Assembly: GCA_021846685.1 (NCBI GenBank)
Contig: JAJZWL010000009.1
Span: forward strand, 1-28,464
Length of the DNA stretch: 28,464 nucleotides
Origin: a bacterium
GTDB lineage: Bacteria; Patescibacteria; Dojkabacteria; JAKAPS01; JAJZLI01
Direction of reading: 5' to 3'
The notes below the pieces were generated by a model. That model was given only the letters and a program-made list of their open reading frames with translations. It had not been told where the DNA came from and did no database searches. The position numbers and the translations under genes are program-made. Shown here in pieces: positions 23,322 to 28,464 of this stretch (position 1 is its first letter; the number at the start of each line of letters is the position of its first letter).

Positions 23322-23394
23322 AGCACCTAGAGAGATTCGAACTCTCAACCTTCTCGTCCGAAGCGAGATGCTCTATCCATTAAGCTATAGGTGC
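23322..23394 (-). tRNA. tRNA-Arg (anticodon UCG)
   Basis: The 73-nt cloverleaf has perfect acceptor GCACCTA/TAGGTGC, anticodon stem TCTCG/CGAGA with loop CTTCGGA (anticodon TCG), and T arm GAGAG-TTCGAAT-CTCTC. The discriminator is U73, unusual for Arg tRNAs (commonly A or G). CCA is not encoded. It reads CGA and possibly other CGN codons, a job most bacteria give to an inosine-modified ACG tRNA. Confidence 0.93.
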
Positions 23395-23404
23395 AATAAT
23401 TGTA

Positions 23405-23433
23405 ATTTTATCAGTTATCTTAATCAATATAAA
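23405..23433 (-). promoter_or_regulatory. Promoter of tRNA-Arg(UCG)
   Basis: On the minus strand TTTATA (23433-23428), a 17-nt spacer ending TGA, and TAAAAT (23410-23405) form an extended -10 promoter 10 nt before the tRNA. Confidence 0.5.
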
Positions 23434-23471
23434 CATCATAGATAATCATGGGATTTATTTTTCTATTTATT

Positions 23472-23545
23472 TGCTCTCGGCGGGACTCGAACCTGCAGTC
23501 TTCTCCTTAGAAGGGAGTTGCTTTATCCTATTAAGCTACGAGAGC
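23472..23545 (-). tRNA. tRNA-Arg (anticodon UCU)
   Basis: The 74-nt cloverleaf has acceptor GCTCTCG/CGAGAGC, D stem GCTT/AAGC, anticodon loop CTTCTAA (anticodon TCT, reads AGA and AGG) and T loop TTCGAGT. Pair 27-43 is A-A and T-stem pair 51-63 is A-C. Discriminator A73, CCA not encoded. It lies 14 nt after the CCA of tRNA-His and is probably cotranscribed with it. AGA is the dominant Arg codon in this window. Confidence 0.93.
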
Positions 23546-23559
23546 ATAATTACATTACA

Positions 23560-23636
23560 TGGGGTAAATGGTGGGGCTCGAACCCACGACCTACCGCTCC
23601 ACAGGCAGTCGCTCTACCAGCTGAGCTACATTTACC
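23560..23636 (-). tRNA. tRNA-His (anticodon GUG), CCA encoded
   Basis: The gene begins with the extra G-1 diagnostic for tRNA-His, paired with C73. Acceptor GTAAATG/CATTTAC, D stem GCTC/GAGC, anticodon loop CTGTGGA (anticodon GTG), T arm GTGGG-TTCGAGC-CCCAC. The 3' end continues CCA (23562-23560), so it is the only tRNA here with an encoded CCA; this could be chance. It is followed by tRNA-Arg(UCU). Confidence 0.95.
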
Positions 23637-23649
23637 AAATTATAGGATC

Positions 23650-23678
23650 ATTTTAACATAAAAATTATATTATTTTAA
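23650..23678 (-). promoter_or_regulatory. Promoter of the tRNA-His/tRNA-Arg(UCU) pair
   Basis: On the minus strand TTAAAA (23678-23673), a 17-nt spacer ending TGT, and TAAAAT (23655-23650) form an extended -10 promoter 13 nt before G-1. The -35 box overlaps the stop codon of the DUF192 gene. Confidence 0.5.
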
Positions 23679-24232
23679 AATAGTTTTACTCTATCCCCTA
23701 TTTTAATATTGTTATTTATAATAAAATGAGGATTTAATTCTAATACATAAAGTGATTTTTGACCAGTAGTATAAACTTTACATTCATTTTTTACACATGG
23801 ATATGCTTTTATAATATTAACTATTTGCATATTCTTTGATATAAATATCATATCAAGCGGTATATATGTAAAAGCCATCCAGAATGTATGTATTGAATTT
23901 TGTGTGAAATTAAAAAGCATCCCTTTATCTATAGGAAGTTTATAGTATTTCATTAATCCAACTTCTTGTTCATAGGGGGTTTTTGCTAGATATACTTTTA
24001 ATTTTATATTATTTATATAAATAGATTGAATTTTTTCTTTAGATCGAGTGTTATTTGCAATGGTATTACTTATTTTTATTGATTTAGAAATATTTATATA
24101 TGTAGTTTTAGTTATGTTGTAATTAGGTTTAGGATAAAAATGAAATATTAATAATCCTATCATTATAAATATTCCAGGGTAAATGGAATATTTAGCTAAT
24201 ATGTAGTAGAAATTGTCATTTTTATTTTTCAT
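23675..24232 (-). CDS. DUF192 family protein with N-terminal membrane anchor
   Basis: This 185-residue protein has one N-terminal hydrophobic helix (about 10-31) and then a DUF192 domain (about 75-185). Hallmarks are EQEVGLMKYYKLP, GMLFNF, TFWMAFTYIPLDMIFI, AYPCVKNEC and YVLELN, with the final GD near the end. DUF192 proteins are small beta-barrel extracytoplasmic proteins of unknown biochemical function. The two conserved cysteines in the PC-x4-C segment are retained. The domain should face the outside. A TATAAT box ends 8 nt before the ATG, predicting a leaderless mRNA; tRNA-His follows 39 nt downstream. Confidence 0.9.
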   Translation of the reverse strand: MKNKNDNFYYILAKYSIYPGIFIMIGLLIFHFYPKPNYNITKTTYINISKSIKISNTIANNTRSKEKIQSIYINNIKLKVYLAKTPYEQEVGLMKYYKLPIDKGMLFNFTQNSIHTFWMAFTYIPLDMIFISKNMQIVNIIKAYPCVKNECKVYTTGQKSLYVLELNPHFIINNNIKIGDRVKLF

Positions 24233-24240
24233 TTTTTACC

Positions 24241-24246
24241 ATTATA
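24241..24246 (-). promoter_or_regulatory. -10 box of the DUF192 gene (leaderless)
   Basis: TATAAT on the minus strand (24246-24241) lies 8 nt before the ATG (24232-24230). No convincing -35 is visible. Initiation at the usual distance falls within about 1 nt of the start codon. Confidence 0.55.
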
Positions 24247-24266
24247 CTATATTTAAAACTTTAAAT

Positions 24267-24295
24267 TTGACTTTTTGTTTTAATTATTCTATGCT
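24267..24295 (+). promoter_or_regulatory. Sigma70-type promoter of pyrG
   Basis: TTGACT (24267-24272), a 17-nt spacer and TATGCT (24290-24295) precede the ATG by 12 nt, so the leader would be about 6 nt. This is too short for the pyrG leader attenuation seen in Bacillus. Confidence 0.65.
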
Positions 24296-24307
24296 CAAAA
24301 GTTAATT

Positions 24308-25918
24308 ATGAAGTTAATTTTTATATCTGGTGGTGTTATTTCTGGAATTGGTAAAGGCATTAGTGCCGCATCTATTGGGTTACTCTTAAAAAAACATTCT
24401 ATTAATGTATCTTTTTTAAAATGCGATCCTTATATCAATGTTGATGCAGGGACAATGAATCCTATTGAACATGGTGAAGTATTTGTTCTGGATGATGGTT
24501 ATGAAATTGATATGGATGGTGGTCATTATGAAAGATTTACTGATATTTCTCTATCTAAATATAACTCAATAACTACTGGTCAGATATATTCTCAAGTTAT
24601 AAAAAATGAAAGAAATTTAAAATATGATGGTGCTTGTGTCGAAGTTATTCCTCATATAAGGGAAGAAATCATAACCAGAATAAAAGAAAGTTATGATAGT
24701 CATGATGTTTTAATCATAGAAATTGGAGGTACTGTTGGTGAGTACCAGAACGATATTTATTATGAAGCTGAACGATATCTTAAACAAAAATTAGGGGCAG
24801 ATTTATTACATATTCATATAGGATATTTACCTGTACCAAATAGTATTGGTGAAATGAAAACAAAACCCACACAACAGTCAGTTATTCTTCTTAATCAAAG
24901 AGGAATATTCCCTGACATAATTATTGGTAGATCCGAAAAAACAATTGATTCAATTAGAAAGAAAAAAATTTCTATAGCTACCAATGTTGGAGAAGAAAAT
25001 ATTTTTTCTAATATAGATGTAAATAGTATATATAAAGTTCCAAAACTCTTTTATAGTCAAAAATTAGATTTAAGAATAATAGAATTATTAAATCTTAAAT
25101 CTCAAAAGATAGATTTTTCAGATTGGGATAATTTAATAAAAAAAATTGATAATACACCTAAACAATCAATTAATATTGGAATAATTGCTAAATATCATAC
25201 TAGTGGAAAATTTTCATTAGAAGATTCATATGTTTCTGTTATAGAAGCAATAAAAAGTGCATGTTGGGAGCTCAATATAGCCTTTAAACTTAAATGGATT
25301 GATGCTGAAAATTTTTCAGAGAAGGATATCTCTTCTTGTGATGGATTTATTGTTCCTGGAGGTTTTGGCAAAAGAGGTATTGATGGGAAAATTAAAGCAA
25401 TTAAATATGCTAGGGAAAATAATAAACCATATTTAGGATTATGTTTAGGTATGCAATTAGCTGCTATTGAATTTGCAAAAAATGTATGTTCAATTAAAGA
25501 TGCTAATTCTGAAGAAGTTGATGAATTTGCAAAAAATAAAATAATTCATATTATGCCTGAGCAAGAAAAAAAATTGTTAGATAAAAATTATGGAGGTAGT
25601 ATGAGATTAGGTGCGTGGAAATGTGTATTAGAAAAAAATACTTTAGCATATAAATCATATAATAAATCTCAAATTAGTGAGAGACATCGACATAGGTATG
25701 AATTTAATAATTCATATGAAGAGATATTTGAAAAAAATGGTATGATTTTCTCTGGAAAATCCATAGATGGAAATTTAGTAGAAATAATGGAATTGAAAGA
25801 ACATCCATTTTTTGTTGGAGTACAATTTCACCCAGAATTAAAAAGTAGACCTCTATCACCTCATCCATTATTCTCAAAATTTATTTCAGTAATAATTGAA
25901 CAAAATGGTACTATCTGA
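24308..25918 (+). CDS. pyrG: CTP synthase (glutamine-hydrolysing)
   Basis: This 536-residue two-domain enzyme converts UTP to CTP using ATP and glutamine. The N-terminal amidoligase domain has the P-loop-like SGGVISGIGKGISAAS (7-22), the conserved CDPYINVDAGTMNP and the EVIPHI loop. The C-terminal class I glutamine amidotransferase has nucleophile C379 in GLCLGMQ and H508/E510 in FHPE. The length is normal. It is the first gene of pyrG-dcd-glyA-folD and overlaps dcd by 14 nt, joining two steps of pyrimidine nucleotide supply. All catalytic residues appear intact. Confidence 0.97.
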   Translation: MKLIFISGGVISGIGKGISAASIGLLLKKHSINVSFLKCDPYINVDAGTMNPIEHGEVFVLDDGYEIDMDGGHYERFTDISLSKYNSITTGQIYSQVIKNERNLKYDGACVEVIPHIREEIITRIKESYDSHDVLIIEIGGTVGEYQNDIYYEAERYLKQKLGADLLHIHIGYLPVPNSIGEMKTKPTQQSVILLNQRGIFPDIIIGRSEKTIDSIRKKKISIATNVGEENIFSNIDVNSIYKVPKLFYSQKLDLRIIELLNLKSQKIDFSDWDNLIKKIDNTPKQSINIGIIAKYHTSGKFSLEDSYVSVIEAIKSACWELNIAFKLKWIDAENFSEKDISSCDGFIVPGGFGKRGIDGKIKAIKYARENNKPYLGLCLGMQLAAIEFAKNVCSIKDANSEEVDEFAKNKIIHIMPEQEKKLLDKNYGGSMRLGAWKCVLEKNTLAYKSYNKSQISERHRHRYEFNNSYEEIFEKNGMIFSGKSIDGNLVEIMELKEHPFFVGVQFHPELKSRPLSPHPLFSKFISVIIEQNGTI

Positions 25919-26456
25919 TGTAGATATAAAAGAAGAGATAAATAAAGGATCTTTAAAGATAGATCCTTATATAGAAGATTCATTACAGCCATCTTCTTAT
26001 GATTTACATTTAGGTTCAAAATTTGTAGTTTTTGATAATCATGATACAGACATAATTGATGTCAAATTAAAAAATAATAATACACGAATTATAGATGTTA
26101 CTGATAAAGGTTATTTTATTATTCATCCAAATAATTTTATATTAGGCTCTACAAAAGAAAATATAAAAATTCCTAATTATTTAGTTTCTAGAATTGAGGG
26201 AAAGTCTTCTATTGGAAGATTAGGTCTTATAGTTCATGCTACTGCAGGATATGTAGATCCTGGATTTGAAGGTACTTTAACTCTTGAAATGTTTAATTTA
26301 TCTTCTATTCCTATTAAAATTTATATAGATATGAAGATTGCTCAATTATCTTTTTTTGAAATGAAATCACCGTCCTCTAAATCCTATGGAGAATATAAAA
26401 ATAAATATCAAGGACAGATAGATCCAACTGAAAGTCTACTTTGGAAAGATTTCTGA
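25905..26456 (+). CDS. dcd: dCTP deaminase
   Basis: This 183-residue member of the dCTP deaminase/dUTPase trimer family begins MVLSD, the conserved start. It contains QPSSYDLHLG (28-37), GKSSIGRLG (99-107) with S101 and R105 near the nucleotide, TAGYVDPGF, and the probable general base E128 in TLTLEMFN. It makes dUTP from dCTP, or dUMP if bifunctional; sequence reading cannot decide. A TTG nine bases upstream (25896) is also in frame, but MVLSD is the family's N-terminus. It overlaps pyrG by 14 nt. Its stop codon TGA forms part of the glyA promoter. Confidence 0.95.
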   Translation: MVLSDVDIKEEINKGSLKIDPYIEDSLQPSSYDLHLGSKFVVFDNHDTDIIDVKLKNNNTRIIDVTDKGYFIIHPNNFILGSTKENIKIPNYLVSRIEGKSSIGRLGLIVHATAGYVDPGFEGTLTLEMFNLSSIPIKIYIDMKIAQLSFFEMKSPSSKSYGEYKNKYQGQIDPTESLLWKDF

Positions 26457-26462
26457 TATAAT
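26454..26462 (+). promoter_or_regulatory. Extended -10 promoter of glyA overlapping the dcd stop codon
   Basis: The dcd stop TGA (26454-26456) is followed directly by TATAAT (26457-26462), making a perfect TGn-TATAAT. Six nt later comes the glyA ATG, so initiation would fall on the A of the start codon. No -35 box is visible. Confidence 0.65.
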
Positions 26463-26468
26463 ATATCT

Positions 26469-27707
26469 ATGATAAAAGAGATAAAAGATAAAGAAGTTCT
26501 TTCTCTAATAGAACAAGAAAAAGAAAGAGAAAATAAAACGATTAATTTAATTGCTTCTGAAAATTATTCTAGTTTAGATGTTAGAAATGCAGAGACATCT
26601 TTTTTTATTAATAAGTATGCAGAAGGATATCCTGGAAAGAGATATTATTCAGGATGTATCTATACCGATAAGATAGAAAATTTGGCTATAGAACGATGTA
26701 AGAATCTATTTAATGTTAAATATGTTAATGTTCAACCACATAGTGGATCTCAGGCGAATATGGCTGCATATTTTTCTCTAATAAAACCTAAAGATAAAAT
26801 ATTATCTTTAAGTTTAGATAATGGAGGTCATTTAACTCATGGTTCTCCTGTAAATTTCTCAGGACAATTATTTAATTTTGATCATTACTCATTAACTAAA
26901 GATGGATTTTTAGATTATGATCAGATACTAAGTATTGCCAAGAAATTTAAACCTAAAGTTATTGTTGCAGGATACTCTGCATATTCCAGAACTATAGATT
27001 TTAAGAAATTTAGAGAGATAGCGGATATAGTAGGTGCTTTTTTATTATCTGATATTTCTCATATATCAGGATTAATAGCTTCTAATGTACATCCAGACCC
27101 ATTTAAATATTCTCATATAGTTACATCTACAACTCACAAAACTTTAAGAGGACCTAGAGGTGCTGTTATTATGACTAATGATTCTGATATTTTTGAAAAT
27201 ATTCAAAAATCTGTATTTCCTGGTGTACAAGGAGGACCATTAGAGAATGTAATTGCTTCAAAAGCTATTGCATTTGGTGAAGATTTAAAAGATTCATTTA
27301 AAAGTTATTCTAGAGATATTATTGCTAATTCAAAGTATCTGGTAGAAGCTTTACAGGTAAGAGGTTTTAATATTGTTTCAGGTGGCAGTGATAATCACCT
27401 CTTTGTAATTGATTTAAGAAATTTTGATATAACAGGGAAAGAAGCTCAAGATTTATTGGAGTTGTGTAATATAAATGTTTCTAAATCTTTAATACCATAT
27501 GACAAGAATAAGCCTTGGATTGCAAGTGGTATTAGATTGGGAACTCCTGCTATAACTTCTAGAGGTTTAAAAACAAGAGAAGTAGAAAAAGTGGCAGATT
27601 TTATAGAACAAATTATTAAAACAAGAAAAAAAATTGATATTAAAAAGATATCAACTGAAGTAGAAGATTTCATTACTAAATTCCCTATCCCCGATTATTA
27701 TGTATAA
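26469..27707 (+). CDS. glyA: Serine hydroxymethyltransferase
   Basis: This 412-residue fold-type I PLP enzyme interconverts serine and glycine while loading one-carbon units on tetrahydrofolate. Hallmarks are NLIASENYSS near the N-terminus, EGYPGKRYYSG, QPHSGSQANMAAY, DISHISGLIA, and the PLP lysine K224 in STTHKTLRGPRG. The C-terminal domain has SGGSDNHLFVIDLR and GIRLGTPAITSRG. The length is typical. It follows dcd by 12 nt, has its own apparent promoter, and overlaps folD by 8 nt, pairing it with the next step of folate one-carbon metabolism. Confidence 0.97.
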   Translation: MIKEIKDKEVLSLIEQEKERENKTINLIASENYSSLDVRNAETSFFINKYAEGYPGKRYYSGCIYTDKIENLAIERCKNLFNVKYVNVQPHSGSQANMAAYFSLIKPKDKILSLSLDNGGHLTHGSPVNFSGQLFNFDHYSLTKDGFLDYDQILSIAKKFKPKVIVAGYSAYSRTIDFKKFREIADIVGAFLLSDISHISGLIASNVHPDPFKYSHIVTSTTHKTLRGPRGAVIMTNDSDIFENIQKSVFPGVQGGPLENVIASKAIAFGEDLKDSFKSYSRDIIANSKYLVEALQVRGFNIVSGGSDNHLFVIDLRNFDITGKEAQDLLELCNINVSKSLIPYDKNKPWIASGIRLGTPAITSRGLKTREVEKVADFIEQIIKTRKKIDIKKISTEVEDFITKFPIPDYYV

Positions 27708-28464
27708 AGACAAAATATTTAATGGAAAAATAGAATCATTGAAAATTAAAGAAGAGTTAATTAAAAGTCTTTATAATAAAAAAAGAACTCTAGGTATTAT
27801 TCAGTTAGGAGATGATAGAATGAGTAATATTTTTATAAAAGAAAAGATTAAATTTGCAAAAGATATAAATGTTAATATTGTATATCAAAAACTTGAATCT
27901 GGTTCAAAACAGTTAGAAAGTTATATAAATAAATTTAATGAAGATGAGACTATTGATGCATATTTAATACAATTGCCTTTATTAGGAATAAAAGATTCTT
28001 CATATTTTTTAAATAAAATAGATCCAAAAAAAGATATTGATTGTCTAACCATTGTAAATTATTCTAATTTATTAATTGGGAATTATAAGTTTTCTCCTGG
28101 TGTATATTCTGCCTTTATTTATATTTTTGATAAATTAAAATTAGATAAATCTGCAAATATATTAATAGTTGGTGGAGGATTTGTAGGGACTTCCATTGCT
28201 AATTATTTAATTAGGAATAAATATAATATAACTTTGTTAGATAAATACAGTAAAGATCTAAAAGAATTTTCTAGAAAATCAGATATGGTTATTTTTTGTG
28301 CAGGTATAGGTGATATTATAGAAAAAAATGATGTAAAAGAAAATTCTATATTGATAAATATAGGTGCAAGTGCGAATTTAGATGGTACATATTCAGGTGG
28401 TATTAGTGAGAGTACTATTGAGAAGTCAAAATTTTTTGTACCTGCTAAAGGAGGAATAGGGCCT
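27700..28464 (+). CDS. folD: FolD-like methylenetetrahydrofolate dehydrogenase/cyclohydrolase (3' end cut by window), divergent
   Basis: The frame starts at ATG (27700-27702), overlaps glyA by 8 nt and stays open for 255 codons to the window edge. FolD hallmarks are the catalytic-lysine helix SNIFIKEK (K49), IQLPL (90-94), PKKDIDCL (109-116), a Rossmann loop GGGFVGTS (158-165), DMVIFCAG and VPAKGGIGP. Several key positions differ from typical FolD: the Tyr of S-x-x-Y-x-x-x-K is F45, the GRSxxVGxP loop is GGGFVGTS, and the PCTPxG segment is FSPGV. It probably makes 10-formyl-THF or methenyl-THF, but cofactor preference or activity may differ. The position next to glyA supports the pathway. Confidence 0.88.
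   Translation, partial: MYKDKIFNGKIESLKIKEELIKSLYNKKRTLGIIQLGDDRMSNIFIKEKIKFAKDINVNIVYQKLESGSKQLESYINKFNEDETIDAYLIQLPLLGIKDSSYFLNKIDPKKDIDCLTIVNYSNLLIGNYKFSPGVYSAFIYIFDKLKLDKSANILIVGGGFVGTSIANYLIRNKYNITLLDKYSKDLKEFSRKSDMVIFCAGIGDIIEKNDVKENSILINIGASANLDGTYSGGISESTIEKSKFFVPAKGGIGP

Noticed and set aside
23471..23656. Open frame of 61 codons on the + strand reading GGARTHDLPLHRQSLYQLSY
   Set aside because: It is the antisense translation of tRNA-Arg(UCU) and tRNA-His. This peptide is a well-known spurious annotation produced wherever such tRNAs occur.
1..28464. UGA recoding as in Gracilibacteria/Absconditabacteria
   Set aside because: UGA occurs as the natural terminator of tyrS, tig, pilM, pyrG and dcd, and no conserved gene needs UGA as a sense codon.
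1..28464. CRISPR array, insertion sequence, prophage or defence island
   Set aside because: No regularly spaced repeats, transposase motifs, terminal inverted repeats or phage genes were found. The only notable repeats are the 48-nt duplication in the acidic gene and the hexamers in the PBP tail.

Overview
The window is very AT-rich and densely packed. It holds 27 complete protein genes, two partial ones and five tRNAs, with hardly any spacer between them. The content points to a bacterium of the Candidate Phyla Radiation (Patescibacteria): reduced housekeeping clusters, type IV pilus genes, a trigger factor without its PPIase domain, a ThrRS without its TGS domain, few Shine-Dalgarno sites and no mobile elements. 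UGA ends several genes (tyrS, tig, pilM, pyrG, dcd), so this is not one of the UGA-recoding Patescibacteria (Gracilibacteria, Absconditabacteria). The exact lineage cannot be told from this sequence.

Layout. 1-2734 (+): tail of a probable pilB, a single-domain response regulator, then pilM-pilN-pilO. 2717-4195 (-): rpmF-nusB-rnc-rpsP. 4421-8276 (-): tyrS, an unannotated 38-residue membrane protein, recG and rsmD, the first three joined by ATGA and TAATG overlaps. 8639-11293 (+): a class A penicillin-binding protein with an Ig-like, Ser/Pro-rich tail. 11332-19407 (-): dedA, thrS, two unknown genes, then infC-rpmI-rplT-pheS-pheT. This is the gene order known from E. coli, interrupted by the unknown pair. 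19439-21473 (-): acidic zinc-ribbon protein, tig, clpP and tRNA-Val. 21520-23199: a second dedA (+) converging on a glycosyltransferase (-). 23238-23636: tRNA-Lys (+), then tRNA-Arg(UCG), tRNA-Arg(UCU) and tRNA-His (-). 23675-24232 (-): DUF192 protein. 24308-end (+): pyrG-dcd-glyA-folD, covering pyrimidine nucleotide and one-carbon folate metabolism.

Expression signals are unusually readable. Several genes have a sigma70-type -10 box only 6-12 nt before the ATG, which predicts leaderless or nearly leaderless mRNAs (glyA, the 143-residue unknown, DUF192 gene, rpmF, PBP, pyrG). infC is the opposite case: a full promoter, a leader of about 39 nt, a perfect AGGAGG, and AUA as the only plausible start codon.

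I found no CRISPR array, transposon, prophage, restriction or defence system. The best candidates for undescribed biology are the coupled 38-residue membrane protein between tyrS and recG, the unknown pair inserted between thrS and infC, the acidic zinc-ribbon protein ahead of tig, and the zero-spacing junction between the clpP stop codon and tRNA-Val.
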